A DNA stretch of 64,000 nt from Saccharothrix tamanrassetensis (GTDB lineage Bacteria > Actinomycetota > Actinomycetes > Mycobacteriales > Pseudonocardiaceae): assembly GCF_014203665.1 (NCBI RefSeq), contig NZ_JACHJN010000001.1:930001-994000 (forward strand), given 5' to 3'. The position numbers and the translations under genes were made by a program. Position 1 is the first letter of the stretch; every line of letters starts with the position of its first letter. Positions 20,561-32,826 of the stretch are shown here, one piece after another. A model generated the notes under the pieces. The model worked only from the letters and a program-made list of their open reading frames with translations. It was not told where the DNA came from and did not search any database.

Positions 20561-21010
20561 GTGCGGAGGACATGGGGCGCGGTGCTCGGGGTTGTCGGCT
20601 TGGTCACAGGCGTGGCGGGGACGTTCCTGCCGTGGCTGCGATCGGGATCGGTCACGAGGGACAGTTACGAGGTGCTCGCGCTGCGTGGTTTCGCGGGGTT
20701 GGACGGCCCGTCGGGTGAGGTGGTCCGGGGCGTGTGGGTGGGCGTAACGCCGTTGGCGGTGTGTTGCGTGGTGCTCTGGCTGCTGCGACTTCCGCGGATC
20801 GCTGCATGTCTGGCCCTGCTCTTTGGCACGATTGCGGGAACGGTGGCGGCCCTTGCCGCCGTCCAAGGGGGCAACGAGGGCTCGCTGGTCGGGATCAGCC
20901 TGATCGGACCGGTCGTCACCCTCGGTGGTGCCGTGCTGGGGGTCGCGGGTGCGATCACCGTGCTCACCGCGAAAACCCGCACAGCGATCAGTCCAGGAGG
21001 AGCACCGTGA
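20561..21010 (+). CDS. small four-helix membrane protein
   Basis: This 149-residue protein starts at GTG 20561, just past the divergent sirtuin start. It has four membrane helices: [55 protein letters not shown] and a final [20 protein letters not shown]. The extracytoplasmic loop [19 protein letters not shown] is typical of small actinobacterial membrane proteins with no assigned role. Its stop overlaps the next gene's GTG by four bases, so the pair is translationally coupled. Confidence 0.7.
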   Translation: MRRTWGAVLGVVGLVTGVAGTFLPWLRSGSVTRDSYEVLALRGFAGLDGPSGEVVRGVWVGVTPLAVCCVVLWLLRLPRIAACLALLFGTIAGTVAALAAVQGGNEGSLVGISLIGPVVTLGGAVLGVAGAITVLTAKTRTAISPGGAP

Positions 21011-22557
21011 GCTACCCAGGTGGCGGCGGAGGCGAATGGCCGCCGCAGAACAACCCGTACGGCCAGCCCCAGCAGGGCGGGTGGCAGCAGCAGCCGCAGC
21101 AGGGTCACCCCCAGCAGCAGCCCGGCTACCCGCAGCAGGGTGGCCAGCAGGGCGGCTACCCGCAGACCGGTCCGCAGCCGCAGCAGGGCTACCCCCAGAC
21201 CGGCCCGCAGCCACAGCAGGGCTACCCGCAGACCGGTCCGCAGGGCTTTCCCCAGCAGGGTTACCAGCAGCAGCAGTTCGGCGGCCCGCAGCAGCCGTTC
21301 GGCCAGCAGCCCTACGGCTACGCGGGCGGTGAGCCGCCGAAGAAGAAGCGCACCGGCCTGGTGGTCACGGCGATCGTGGCCGTCCTGGCGCTGGCGGCGG
21401 GCACGTTCTTCACGGTGCGCGCGCTGCGCAGCTCGGACTCGGTCGCGGCCGGCTCGGAGAACCCGCAGACCGCGGCGAACAACCTGCTCAGCGCGTTGGG
21501 CAGCGGCGACGTCCTGGGCATCATGAACGGCTTGGCGCCCGCCGAGGCGAAGCTGAGCAAGGACTACACCGAGGCCACCGTCAGCGAGGCCAAGCGGCTG
21601 GAGATCCTGAAGAAGGAGGCGGACCCGCAGAAGATCAGCGGCGTCCAGATCAAGAGCGAGGGCATCAAGTTCGACGAGGCCGCCGCCGAGAAGGTCAACG
21701 ACCGGCTGACCATCAACAAGGTCACCGAGGGCAGGATCACGGTCACCTCGGACGTCAAGCAGGTCCCGCTGACCGACAAGCTGGTCAAGGCGCTGGGCGC
21801 GAAGCTGGACCAGGAGCCGGAGACCGAGACGCTCGACTTCGCCAAGGAGAAGGACAAGCGCAAGGGCAAGCCGATCGGCATCGCGACGATCAAGGTCGGC
21901 GACGACTGGTACCCGTCGCTGTTCTACACGCTCGCCAACGCCGCGCTGGAGGAAGAGGACCTCAAGTGGCCCGCCCAGGGCATCGCGCCGGCCGGCGCGG
22001 ACTCGCCGGAGGCGGCCGCCAAGGGCATGGTGGACAAGGCGCTCAACGGTGACGTCAAGGGCGTCATCGCGCTGCTGCCGCCGGACGAGATGGGCGTGAT
22101 CCAGGACGTCGGCCCGGTGATCCTGGACCAGATCGGCCGGGTGCCGGACACCGGCGCGAAGCTGGTCGAGCTGGAGACCGACTCGAAGGACGTGACCGGC
22201 GGCAAGCAGCTGACCGTGCGCAAGCTCGTCCTGGAGGTCAAGGGCAAGAAGGGCGAGGTCTCCCGCGACGGCGACTGCTACACCGCGAAGGCCGACGGCC
22301 AGTCACAGCGGCTGTGCGCGGACGAGATCGCGCAGCTGGTGGAGCAGCAGGGCGGTCGCAACGTCCCGCCCGCCGCGGTGGACGTCATCGCCCGCGTCGG
22401 CGCGCAGGTGCTCAAGGACGGCCTCGGCGTCGTCACCACCGAGGTGGACGGCAAGTGGTACGTCAGCCCGATCCGCAGCTACAGCGAGATCTTCCTGACG
22501 CTGCTGCGCGGTCTGGAGCCGAAGGACATCGACGAGCTGCTCAAGCTCGCCAAGTAG
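21007..22557 (+). CDS. membrane-anchored protein with Pro/Gln-rich repeats
   Basis: This 516-residue protein starts at GTG 21007 behind AGGAGG. Residues 1-105 are a Pro/Gln/Gly/Tyr-rich cytoplasmic tail with near-identical repeats of [17 protein letters not shown] and a single membrane helix ([20 protein letters not shown]) follow. The outer part, about 140-516, holds two similar alpha/beta halves (each with a phrase like [20 protein letters not shown]), perhaps duplicated NTF2-like folds. Genome annotations often call such proteins flagelliform-silk-like because of the tail; that is composition, not function. It is cotranscribed with the small membrane protein upstream and followed by a strong terminator. 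Confidence 0.78.
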   Translation: MSYPGGGGGEWPPQNNPYGQPQQGGWQQQPQQGHPQQQPGYPQQGGQQGGYPQTGPQPQQGYPQTGPQPQQGYPQTGPQGFPQQGYQQQQFGGPQQPFGQQPYGYAGGEPPKKKRTGLVVTAIVAVLALAAGTFFTVRALRSSDSVAAGSENPQTAANNLLSALGSGDVLGIMNGLAPAEAKLSKDYTEATVSEAKRLEILKKEADPQKISGVQIKSEGIKFDEAAAEKVNDRLTINKVTEGRITVTSDVKQVPLTDKLVKALGAKLDQEPETETLDFAKEKDKRKGKPIGIATIKVGDDWYPSLFYTLANAALEEEDLKWPAQGIAPAGADSPEAAAKGMVDKALNGDVKGVIALLPPDEMGVIQDVGPVILDQIGRVPDTGAKLVELETDSKDVTGGKQLTVRKLVLEVKGKKGEVSRDGDCYTAKADGQSQRLCADEIAQLVEQQGGRNVPPAAVDVIARVGAQVLKDGLGVVTTEVDGKWYVSPIRSYSEIFLTLLRGLEPKDIDELLKLAK

Positions 22558-22581
22558 TCCCACTGCCGCGGACAGCGCTCC

Positions 22582-22622
22582 GCGAGAACCCCCGCCGGAT
22601 CCGTTCCGGCGGGGGTTCTCGC
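22582..22622 (+). terminator. strong 18-bp terminator hairpin
   Basis: GCGAGAACCCCCGCCGGA (22582-22599) pairs perfectly with TCCGGCGGGGGTTCTCGC (22605-22622) over a five-base loop, 25 bases after the stop of the repeat-protein gene. It lacks a T-run, as is common in high-GC actinomycetes. Confidence 0.85.
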
Positions 22623-22698
22623 ACGTCCGGACCGGACGACATCGCGGTGACACCGCGCTGACACCGGTTTGGCAGCGGGGCGGTCCAGGGTGTCCGCC

Positions 22699-23952
22699 AT
22701 GGACACTCAGGTGCTGATCGTCGGGGCCGGACCGACCGGCCTCACCCTCGCCGTCGACCTGGCCCGGCGGGGCGTGGACTTCCGACTGGTGGACCGGGCC
22801 CGCGGGCCCTCCACCGCGTCGCGCGGCGAAGAGTTGCCGCCGCGCGCCATCGAGGTGCTGCACGACCTGGGCGTGGTCCTCGCGGACGGGCGGTCCTGCG
22901 TGCGGTTGCGGGGCCACGACGGGGGCGGGGGGCCGGCCGGCTGGGACATGGACGAGGACTGCCGGCCGACGCCGTACGCGAGCACCGTGATCATCCCCGG
23001 GTTCCGGGTGGAGCAGGGCCTGCGGGACCGGCTGGGCGAGCTGGGCGGCCGGGTCGAGTACGGCGTCGCGGTGACCGACTACGACCAGGACGGGCAGGGC
23101 GTGACCGCCGTGGTGGGCGGGGAGCCGACGCGGGCGGCGTACCTCGTGGGCTGCGACGGTGCGCGCAGCTACGTGCGTGAGCACCTCGGCGTCGGGTTCG
23201 CGGGCGGGACGCGGGAGGACCAGCGGCTGGTCGTCGGCGGCGGGCGGGACCGTCAGCGCATCGGGCGGTCGGACATCGTGGCCTGGGGTGCCGCCCGGAT
23301 GCCGTGCTACCGGGCGACCGTGCGGATGGTGGACCGCTACCGGGTGGGCCGGGTGTTCCTCGCGGGCGACGCGGCCCACGTGCACTCGCCGGCGGGCGGG
23401 TCGGGCATGGACACCGGCATCCAGGACGCCTACAACCTGGGCTGGAAGCTGGGTGCGGTACTGACCGGCGCGGGCGGGGAACTGCTGGACACCTACCAGG
23501 CGGAACGGCTGCCGATCGCCTCGTGGCCGCCGGCCGTGAGCAACGGGCAGGACCCGCGGGCGCACCGGCCGGGGCAGCGGGACGACGGGACGTCGCGGCC
23601 GGGGCCGGACTACCGGGGCGGTCCGCTGGCGGGCGTCGGCGAACGGGCCGGCGACCACGCGCCCGACGCGCCCTGCGCTCTCCCGGACGGCACGCCCGCG
23701 CGGATCTCCGACCTGCTGCGCGGCCCGGAGTTCACGGTGGTGGGAGTGGAGGCGGACGACGCCGTGGCCTACGTCCGCGACGCACACCCGTACGTGCGGG
23801 CGCACACCGTGGTCGACGACGAGGGGCACATCGCAGCGGCCTACGGCGCTTCCGCGGGCACGCTCCTGCTGGTCCGCCCGGACGGCTACCTCGGTGCGGT
23901 CACCCCGGACCCGGCCGAGGTGGTGGCGTACCTGGACCGGGTGCTGGGCTAG
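22699..23952 (+). CDS. FAD-dependent aromatic monooxygenase, internally shortened
   Basis: This 417-residue flavoprotein is of the UbiH/PHBH type. The FAD-binding start VLIVGAGPTGLTLAVDLARRG, the DG motif YLVGCDGARS, and GRVFLAGDAAHVHSPAGGSGM are all clear. Family members of this type run 490-530 residues. Here the roughly 100-residue substrate-binding sheet between VGFAGGTRED and the GD motif is cut to about 55 residues, and the segment after AERLPIASW is also shortened. It keeps a C-terminal thioredoxin-like domain. I infer in-frame internal deletions; FAD binding may survive while hydroxylation may not. It starts at ATG 22699 and stands alone. Confidence 0.75.
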   Translation: MDTQVLIVGAGPTGLTLAVDLARRGVDFRLVDRARGPSTASRGEELPPRAIEVLHDLGVVLADGRSCVRLRGHDGGGGPAGWDMDEDCRPTPYASTVIIPGFRVEQGLRDRLGELGGRVEYGVAVTDYDQDGQGVTAVVGGEPTRAAYLVGCDGARSYVREHLGVGFAGGTREDQRLVVGGGRDRQRIGRSDIVAWGAARMPCYRATVRMVDRYRVGRVFLAGDAAHVHSPAGGSGMDTGIQDAYNLGWKLGAVLTGAGGELLDTYQAERLPIASWPPAVSNGQDPRAHRPGQRDDGTSRPGPDYRGGPLAGVGERAGDHAPDAPCALPDGTPARISDLLRGPEFTVVGVEADDAVAYVRDAHPYVRAHTVVDDEGHIAAAYGASAGTLLLVRPDGYLGAVTPDPAEVVAYLDRVLG

Positions 23953-24593
23953 TTCCGGCGCGGTCCGAGGGTCCGGGCGGCGAGCGTCGCGCCCACCAGG
24001 AGCACCACCGCGCAGACGCCCGACACCGCCAGGTCGCCGGCGAGGCCGGTCTCGTGGCCGAGGGCACCGAGCAGGTTGCCGATCGGAGGCGTCCGACCGA
24101 ACAGGAACGCCAGCACGACCAGCGCGGTGGCGGCAAGCACGGACCACCCGGGGCGGGTGATGACGGGACGGGCGCACAGCACGCCCACCCCCACCCCGGT
24201 GAGTCCGCAGACCACCAGCGACGCCAATCCCAGCGCGACGGTGGCCGGCGGGTAGGGGCGTGACTGGGTCAGCACCGGCACCAGGGCCGCGAACAGCGCT
24301 ACGACGGTCACGGCCGCGCAGGACAGCACGGTCACGGCGGCCTGGGTTCGGCCCCAGCCGGCGGTGGTCACGGTCACCGCGCGTCGCACGGGGTCCTCGG
24401 CGGTGGCGATCACGATGGTCAGCCACGTCGCGACCGGGTAGAGGAAGGCGCACGAGCCGGCGTAGGCGGACGGCGGCGGGCCGGCGTCGCCCGCGTTGAA
24501 CATGGCCAGCACGGCGGCGAAGACCAGCAGCGGCGGCAGGTAGCGCTGGGTGCGCAGGACGTCGGCCAGCAGGTACCGCACCAACGCCGTCAC
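23949..24593 (-). CDS. ABC-type membrane subunit
   Basis: This 214-residue protein with six predicted membrane helices starts at GTG 24593, overlapping the stop of the ATPase gene by four bases. Helices include YLPPLLVFAAVLAMF, ATWLTIVIAT, AAVTVVALFAALVPVL and GVCAVVLLVGATLAAR. There is no soluble domain. It is the membrane half of a two-gene ABC system, probably an exporter or drug/bacteriocin-type transporter. The substrate cannot be told. Its end also overlaps the converging monooxygenase stop by a few bases. Confidence 0.78.
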   Translation of the reverse strand: MTALVRYLLADVLRTQRYLPPLLVFAAVLAMFNAGDAGPPPSAYAGSCAFLYPVATWLTIVIATAEDPVRRAVTVTTAGWGRTQAAVTVLSCAAVTVVALFAALVPVLTQSRPYPPATVALGLASLVVCGLTGVGVGVLCARPVITRPGWSVLAATALVVLAFLFGRTPPIGNLLGALGHETGLAGDLAVSGVCAVVLLVGATLAARTLGPRRN

Positions 24594-25333
24594 GAGCGCA
24601 CGCTCCGCACCGAGCAGCCCAGCCGGAGCGCCTCGGCCAGCACCAGGTCGCTGAACCCCGACTCGACCTCCACCCGCGCCCCTCCGCCGACCGCCCGTGC
24701 CACGACCACCCCTTCCAGCGAGCTGACCTCGTCGAACAGCTCCCCCACCCGGTCCAGCTCGATCACCACCCCGCTCCGCACCGCCCCCAGCGGCAGTTCG
24801 CGCGCACCGGTCAGGTCGTGCCCGTGGTGGTCGGTCAGCAGCACCGCCGCGCCACCCGTGACCACCAGCTCGGCGAGGACCGCGCCGGCCGCGGCATCGA
24901 GACCCGACCAGGGCTCGTCCAGGACCAGCAGCCCGTCGGCGGCCAGCGCCTGCGCCAAGGCGATCTTCTGGGTGTTGCCCTTGGAGAGGGTCGCCATCGG
25001 GGCGTCGGGTCCGCCGACGAACCCGAGGGCCTCCACCAGGTCCCACCGCGCCGGGACGCCGCGCACGGCCGCCAGGTGCCGCAGGTAGTCCCGCGCCGAC
25101 AGCCTCACGCCGGGTGGGAACCGCTCCGGCACGTACCCCACCGACGACGGCCGCTCGACCCGCCCGGACGTGGGCCGGCTCAGGCCGGCGGCGATGCGCA
25201 GGAGGGTGGACTTGCCGGAGCCGTTGCCGCCGGTGACCACCACCACCTCACCCGGCTCCACGGTGAGCGTCACGTCGCGCAGCACCCACGGCCCGCGGCC
25301 GTACCGCTTGCCGATTCGATCAAGGCGGACCAC
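24590..25333 (-). CDS. ABC transporter ATP-binding protein
   Basis: This 247-residue ATPase starts at GTG 25333 (VRLDRIGKRYGRGPWVL). It has Walker A VTGGNGSGKSTLLRI (about 31-45), a shortened Q-loop region (VGYVPERFPPG), the signature TLSKGNTQKIALAQALA in which LSKG replaces LSGG, and Walker B GLLVLDEPWSGLD, followed by the H-loop LLTDHHGHD. The LSKGN signature is typical of export-type ATPases such as CcmA/BcrA relatives. It is coupled to the permease by a four-base overlap and diverges from the aconitase gene. Confidence 0.85.
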   Translation of the reverse strand: MVRLDRIGKRYGRGPWVLRDVTLTVEPGEVVVVTGGNGSGKSTLLRIAAGLSRPTSGRVERPSSVGYVPERFPPGVRLSARDYLRHLAAVRGVPARWDLVEALGFVGGPDAPMATLSKGNTQKIALAQALAADGLLVLDEPWSGLDAAAGAVLAELVVTGGAAVLLTDHHGHDLTGARELPLGAVRSGVVIELDRVGELFDEVSSLEGVVVARAVGGGARVEVESGFSDLVLAEALRLGCSVRSVRS

Positions 25334-25368
25334 GGGTGTGATGATGCCCCGACCTAGGTAGGGCCGGG

Positions 25369-25398
25369 TTGAAGCGGAATACAGGACACGCGTACTGT
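25369..25398 (+). promoter_or_regulatory. candidate acnA promoter
   Basis: TTGAAG (25369-25374) and TACTGT (25393-25398) are separated by 18 bases, about 90 bases before the aconitase start, and fit a housekeeping sigma-factor promoter moderately well. Confidence 0.45.
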
Positions 25399-25486
25399 TT
25401 AGGGCGAGAGGGCGCCGCGCCGAAGGGTGCGGAAGACTCGACAGCAGTTCCCAACCGACTTTGCGCGTCACCAGATGGAGTTTCAC

Positions 25487-28301
<2,815 letters not shown>

Positions 28302-28303
<2 letters not shown>

Positions 28304-28385
28304 TCGGACACCGGTAGTCCGACACCGGTAGTCCGACACCGACAGTCGGACACCGGCAGTCCGGCATCATCGGTCCGGCACCGAC
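28302..28385. repeat. six tandem 14-nt repeats after acnA
   Basis: Six units of 14 bases start at 28302, 28316, 28330, 28344, 28358 and 28372. The consensus is AGTCSGACACCGGT; the last two units are diverged. The first begins inside the acnA stop codon. The array ends five bases before the terminator stem. Confidence 0.9.
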
Positions 28386-28389
28386 GACA

Positions 28390-28419
28390 GGGGCCGTCCA
28401 CCACCCGGTGGGCGGCCCC
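28390..28419 (+). terminator. acnA terminator
   Basis: GGGGCCGTCCACC (28390-28402) pairs with GGTGGGCGGCCCC (28407-28419), with one G-U pair and a four-base loop, and is followed by TTCG. It lies directly after the 14-nt repeat array. Confidence 0.8.
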
Positions 28420-28487
28420 TTCGCCGTCCGCACCGGCTTCGGTGGATCGGCGCTTCCCCGCCCCGCTAAGGTGTCCGTCCTCAGGGG

Positions 28488-29243
28488 GTGGGTGTGGTGA
28501 AGCCGGTCTGGCTGCCGCTGGTCCTGGTGGGACTGCTCGGCACGCTGTGGGAGTACGGGGCGTTCGCGGGGATCGCCGCGCTGCTGGTGGTGGCGGGGTG
28601 GTGGCGCAGCCCGCGCCTGGCCTGCGCGGCGGTGGCGTTCGGCGTGGCCGCGTTCGTCGGCGCGCAGCCGTTCCCGGCGGTGGTGGCGGTGCTGGCGGCG
28701 TTGCTGCTGGCCGCGCACGACCTGCACGCGCGCCGGCCCGGCGTCTGGTTCCCGTTGCTGGCAACGGGTCTGGGTGTGTTCGCGGTGACGCTCTCGGACG
28801 AGTGGCCCGCCGGCTGGGACGAGGACCGGTTCGACCACGGCCTGAGCTACACCGACCTCAGCGGCGTCACGATGAGCCGGGCTTACGAGTCGTCCATCAG
28901 CATCGCCTTCGACGTCGGCGGGAGCTGGTACGCCGGCGGGGACTGGTACGCCACCGTCGCGATGGCCGTGGTCGTCAGCCTCGGCTTGGTGATCTGGGCG
29001 TGGCGCGCCCGCAGCCCGACCGTCGCGCTCACGGCCGCCGCGTACCTCGCCGCCGCCTGGTACCTCACGCCGCCCGCGGCCCCCTCTCCGGGTCTGCAGT
29101 TCCTGTCCCAGGAGCAGTTCCGCACCGTGCACGTCGCCGAGCCGGCGGGCATCGGCCACCCGGAGCTGGTGATCCTGGCCGGCGCGGCGGTGGCGTTCGC
29201 CGTGGGCGCACGTCCGGCGGGACGACGTGCCACGGACGCATGA
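28488..29243 (+). CDS. multi-pass membrane protein, unknown function
   Basis: This protein of about 251 residues starts at GTG 28488 (other GTG codons at 28491 and 28497 are possible). It has around six hydrophobic segments, including LPLVLVGLLGTLWEYGAFAG, VVAVLAALLLAAHDL, ATVAMAVVVSLGLVIWAW and ELVILAGAAVAFAVGA. Between helices lies a Trp/Asp-rich loop with WPAGWDEDRFDHGLSYTD. I do not recognise the family. It converges on the secreted hydrolase with a perfect hairpin between them. Confidence 0.65.
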   Translation: MGVVKPVWLPLVLVGLLGTLWEYGAFAGIAALLVVAGWWRSPRLACAAVAFGVAAFVGAQPFPAVVAVLAALLLAAHDLHARRPGVWFPLLATGLGVFAVTLSDEWPAGWDEDRFDHGLSYTDLSGVTMSRAYESSISIAFDVGGSWYAGGDWYATVAMAVVVSLGLVIWAWRARSPTVALTAAAYLAAAWYLTPPAAPSPGLQFLSQEQFRTVHVAEPAGIGHPELVILAGAAVAFAVGARPAGRRATDA

Positions 29244-29332
29244 CGGTCCGCAGCATGACGGTCCGCAGGAGGGGTCGGCGCCGGCCACCGTCACGCTGAA
29301 CGGGTCGCGGCCCGTGCCACCGAGGTCCTGAC

Positions 29333-29370
29333 CGGTGCGGCTGTCGCGTCCACCCGCGACAGCCGCACCG
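29333..29370. terminator. bidirectional terminator, 16-bp perfect stem
   Basis: CGGTGCGGCTGTCGCG (29333-29348) pairs with CGCGACAGCCGCACCG (29355-29370) over a six-base loop, between two converging genes. Confidence 0.82.
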
Positions 29371-29377
29371 CCACCGC

Positions 29378-30970
29378 CTAGAAGGGCTGGGCGTTGGGCT
29401 GGAAGACCTGCCCGTTCGCCGGCGCCTTCAGGTTCACCAGGTAGTCGGTCACCGCCGCGTCCGCGCCGGCACTGTCACCCAGGATGCAGTGGCCGAACGC
29501 GTCGACGCTGATCAGCCGCGCGTTGCCCAACTGGCGGACCATCCGCTCGGAGAACTTGTACTGCGTCGCCGGGTCGTAGTAGTTGCCCACCACGACGACC
29601 GGGTTCGGCGTGCGCTTGTTCCACGGGCCCGCGTACCGGTCGGGGTGCCGGACCGGCCACGACGCGCAGGTGAGCAGGTCGGACGCGGCCTGCTGGCGGC
29701 CGAACGTGGGCGACTCGCGCTCCCACTTCGAGGCCAGGAACGGGAACAGCTCCGGCACCCGCAGGAACGGCTTGTCGGTGCAGTTCACGCCGTAGTACGA
29801 GTCGTCGGACAGGTACTCGGCGTCACCCGCGACGCCCGCCCGGACGTCGGCCATGCCGTGCTTGTTGGCCAACGGGGGCGCAAGCTCCGGAAGGGCCTGC
29901 ACGGCCGGCGCGGCCGACGGGTGCAGCACGTTGTAGACGGCCTGCAACCAGGCCGCCAGCGCCTTGAACCGGGTCGGCGCGTACAGGTCGCCGGATACCC
30001 GGCCGATGTAGCCCGAGTGCGTGACGACCTCACCGGACGGCAGGGTGACCGGCTCCTTGCGCAGCGCGTCGCGCACCTCGTCGAACTTGGCGCGCGGGTT
30101 GCCCTCGCTGTACGCGCACTTGTCGCCCTCGGCGTCACAACGCTTGAGGAACGCGTCCAGGGCCAGCTCGAAGCCCTGCGCGCGCTGCCGGTCGTACTCC
30201 GCGCCGTTGGAGGTGCGCAGCGCCGGGTCGACGTTGCCGTCGAGCACCAGTGCCCGCGACTTCTGCGGGAACACGTTGGCGTAGGTCGCGCCGAGCAGCG
30301 TGCCGTAGGAGAAGCCGACGAACGTCAGCTGCTTGTCGCCCACGCCCTGACGCAGCAGGTCCAGGTCACGCGCCACGTCTTCGGTGGACATGTGCTGGAG
30401 GAGCGGGCCGGCGGTCCGCTTGCACGAGTCGGTGTAGTCCTCGGTGGCGTCCATGGTGTCGCGGATCTGGGTGCGGGTCACCGGGATGGCCGACATGCGG
30501 CCGAAGACCTCGTCCGCCTCTTCCTGGGTCTTGAAGCAGCGCAGCGGCGCGCTGCGGCCGACACCGCGCGGGTCGAACCCGATCAGGTCGAACCGCTTCA
30601 TGATCTCCGGGGTGAAGAACGAGCTGCCGTACGCGGAGTAGATCAGGCCCGCACCACCGGGACCACCGGGGTTGATGAACAGCGAGCCGATCTTGCCGGC
30701 CGGTTCGGTGGCGGGCGACTTCATCAGCGCGATGGTGATCTTCTCGCCACGCGGCTTGCGGTGGTCCAGCGGGACCGGGTGGTTCGCGCAGGTGACCCTC
30801 TCCCGCTGCGCGGCGGGGATCTCCGCCAGCACGTCGTCGGCGCACTTGGTCCACTGCACGGGCGCGGCGCCCTGCGCTTCCTGGGCGACCGCGGTGCCGG
30901 TCGCCGCGAGGCCGGACACGGCGGTGCCCAAAGCCATCGCGACGACCAGCGCTCTGCTTCCAAGCTTCAC
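29378..30970 (-). CDS. secreted alpha/beta hydrolase, tripeptidyl-aminopeptidase-like
   Basis: This 530-residue protein has a signal peptide (ALVVAMALGTAVSGLAATGTAVAQ) and an alpha/beta-hydrolase fold of the Streptomyces Tap/SlpD family. Oxyanion segment INPGGPGGAG, FDPRGVGRS, nucleophile Ser221 in GFSYGTLLG, and the late histidine in SVDAFGHCIL mark an active enzyme; the C-terminal TAP-like domain follows. Relatives remove tripeptides from secreted-protein N termini or hydrolyse hydrophobic substrates outside the cell. It starts at ATG 30970, about 120 bases from the end of egtD on the same strand, probably with its own promoter. Confidence 0.88.
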   Translation of the reverse strand: MKLGSRALVVAMALGTAVSGLAATGTAVAQEAQGAAPVQWTKCADDVLAEIPAAQRERVTCANHPVPLDHRKPRGEKITIALMKSPATEPAGKIGSLFINPGGPGGAGLIYSAYGSSFFTPEIMKRFDLIGFDPRGVGRSAPLRCFKTQEEADEVFGRMSAIPVTRTQIRDTMDATEDYTDSCKRTAGPLLQHMSTEDVARDLDLLRQGVGDKQLTFVGFSYGTLLGATYANVFPQKSRALVLDGNVDPALRTSNGAEYDRQRAQGFELALDAFLKRCDAEGDKCAYSEGNPRAKFDEVRDALRKEPVTLPSGEVVTHSGYIGRVSGDLYAPTRFKALAAWLQAVYNVLHPSAAPAVQALPELAPPLANKHGMADVRAGVAGDAEYLSDDSYYGVNCTDKPFLRVPELFPFLASKWERESPTFGRQQAASDLLTCASWPVRHPDRYAGPWNKRTPNPVVVVGNYYDPATQYKFSERMVRQLGNARLISVDAFGHCILGDSAGADAAVTDYLVNLKAPANGQVFQPNAQPF

Positions 30971-31092
30971 GGGTAGCGCTCCTCACGTCTCCCGGCGCCG
31001 CCCCTCGTCGTGGTTCCACGGCGCCGTCGCGCGAGGCTCTCACCCGCGAGGTTGGAAAAACACCCGCAGAACGGATGAACATCCGACTCCGG

Positions 31093-32067
31093 TCAGCCCA
31101 CGACGCGTGCGAGTGACAGCGCGAACCGCCCCTCGGGGTCGGTCCACCAGCGGTGGAGCTCGAACCCGGCGGCGGCCAGCTCCCGTTCGACGCCCTCCCG
31201 CCGGAACTTCGCCGACACTTCGGTGCGCAGCTCCTCGCCTTCGGCGAACTCCACGTCCAGCTCCAGCGCGGCCACGTGCGCGCGCACCGGGTGGGACGCG
31301 CGCAGCCGCATCTCGACCCACTCCTGGTCGGCGTTCCACAGCACCACGTGCCGGAACGCCAGCGGGTCGAAGTCCGCGCCCAGCTCCCGGTTGAGCACCC
31401 GCAGCACGTTGCGGTTGAACTCGGCGGTGACGCCGCGCGCGTCGTCGTAGGCGCGCACCAGCACCTCCGGGTCCTTCACCAGGTCGGTGCCCAGCAGCAG
31501 CCACTCCCCCGGCTCCAGCACGTCCCGCACCGAGGTGAAGAACTTGTCCCGCTCCTCCGGGATCAGGTTGCCGATGGTGCCGCCGAGGAACGCCACCAGC
31601 CGGGGCGGTGCGCCCGGCAGCAGCCCGAGGTGCTCGGTGAAGTCGCCGACCACGCCGTGCACCGCCAAGCCGGGGTAGTCGGCTGTGATCTGCCCGGCCG
31701 CCTCGGTCAACGCGCTGGAGGACACGTCCAGCGGCACGAACCGCTCGAGCGTCCCGTGCGCGCGCAGCGCGTCCAGCAGCAGCCGGGTCTTCTCCGACGA
31801 GCCGGAACCCAGCTCCACCAACGCGTGCGCGCCGGTCGTCTCGGCGATCTCGCCCGCCCGCGCGACCAGGATCTCCCGCTCGGCGCGGGTCGGGTAGTAC
31901 TCGGGCAGCCGGGTGATCTCCTCGAACAGCTCGCTGCCCGCCGCGTCGTAGAACCACTTCGGCGAGACCCACTTGGGCTGGGCGGACAGGCCCGCCCTCG
32001 CCTCGGCGCGGAGCGCGACCACCGCGTCCTCCGGTGTCAGGTGCACGTCCAGCTGTGGCTCGGTCAT
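31093..32067 (-). CDS. egtD: L-histidine N-alpha-methyltransferase
   Basis: This 324-residue SAM-dependent enzyme trimethylates histidine to hercynine, the entry to ergothioneine. The EgtD layout is clear: KWFYDAAGSELFEEITRLPE, the SAM motif LVELGSGSSEKTRLLLDAL, FLGGTIGNL and GTDLVKDPEVLVRAYDD. The C-terminal substrate half ends HRWWTDPEGRFALSLARV. It starts at ATG 32067, overlapping egtC by four bases, and is the last gene of egtA-egtB-egtC-egtD. No egtE (the C-S lyase) is in the window, so that step must be encoded elsewhere. Confidence 0.95.
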   Translation of the reverse strand: MTEPQLDVHLTPEDAVVALRAEARAGLSAQPKWVSPKWFYDAAGSELFEEITRLPEYYPTRAEREILVARAGEIAETTGAHALVELGSGSSEKTRLLLDALRAHGTLERFVPLDVSSSALTEAAGQITADYPGLAVHGVVGDFTEHLGLLPGAPPRLVAFLGGTIGNLIPEERDKFFTSVRDVLEPGEWLLLGTDLVKDPEVLVRAYDDARGVTAEFNRNVLRVLNRELGADFDPLAFRHVVLWNADQEWVEMRLRASHPVRAHVAALELDVEFAEGEELRTEVSAKFRREGVERELAAAGFELHRWWTDPEGRFALSLARVVG

Positions 32068-32825
32068 CGTCGTCCCATCGGTTGAACGTCCACTGTGGTG
32101 GTCTTCTGCGGGGTGAGGGTCGCCGTCACGACGTGCCGGTCCGGCACTTCCCGCCAGCGCGGGTCGTCGTCCAACGGCTCGGAGGAAACGGTCACCGCGC
32201 CGTCGTCGGAACGCACCCACAACGAGTGCGTCCAGGTGGTGCCGACGAGCACGGTTCCGTTGGTGAGCAACAGGTTCAGCCGCGATCCGGGCGCGGCGGC
32301 GGCCACTTCGGACACCACGGACGCCAGCACGGCGGCCGGCGGCGCGGTCGCCAGGCGCGCCCGGACCAGTGCCCACAGCAGGGCCGAGTCGGTGGGCGCG
32401 TCCAGCGTGAGGAGGTCGGCGACCGGCAGCGACTTCGCCAGGTCGGCGACCGAGCCGGGCCAGCCGGTGAGCCGGCCGTTGTGGCTGAACAGCCACTGCC
32501 CGTCGGTGAACGGCGCGCACGCGGTCTCCACCACCGGCATCCCGGTGGTGGCCGACCGGACGGCCGCGAGCACCGCCCCGGAGACGAGGACGCGGCTCAG
32601 CGCGGCCAGGTTCTCGTCCGACCAGAGCGTCCCGGTCCGGCGGTAGCGCACCGCCGGACCGCCGGGCGCGGGGTACCAGCCCACGCCGTAGCCGTCCACG
32701 TTCACCGTGCCGCCGCCGCGCATGTCCCGCGGCGCGTACGACTGGCGCAGCAACGAGTGCGGCGGGTCGTGCACCAGCGCCGCGATGGGCACGGCGGGGC
32801 CGAGGTAGGCCAGGTGGCGGCACAC
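32064..32825 (-). CDS. egtC: gamma-glutamyl-hercynylcysteine sulfoxide hydrolase
   Basis: This 253-residue class II glutamine-amidotransferase-type hydrolase has its nucleophile exposed as Cys2 after removal of Met (MCRHLAYLG). It cleaves the glutamate from gamma-glutamyl-hercynylcysteine sulfoxide. NVDGYGVGWYP, WLFSHNGRL and APTDSALLWALV match the Ntn-hydrolase fold. It starts at ATG 32825, one base after the egtB stop, and overlaps egtD by four bases. Its position in the operon makes the EgtC call secure. Confidence 0.94.
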   Translation of the reverse strand: MCRHLAYLGPAVPIAALVHDPPHSLLRQSYAPRDMRGGGTVNVDGYGVGWYPAPGGPAVRYRRTGTLWSDENLAALSRVLVSGAVLAAVRSATTGMPVVETACAPFTDGQWLFSHNGRLTGWPGSVADLAKSLPVADLLTLDAPTDSALLWALVRARLATAPPAAVLASVVSEVAAAAPGSRLNLLLTNGTVLVGTTWTHSLWVRSDDGAVTVSSEPLDDDPRWREVPDRHVVTATLTPQKTTTVDVQPMGRR

Positions 32826-32826
32826 G

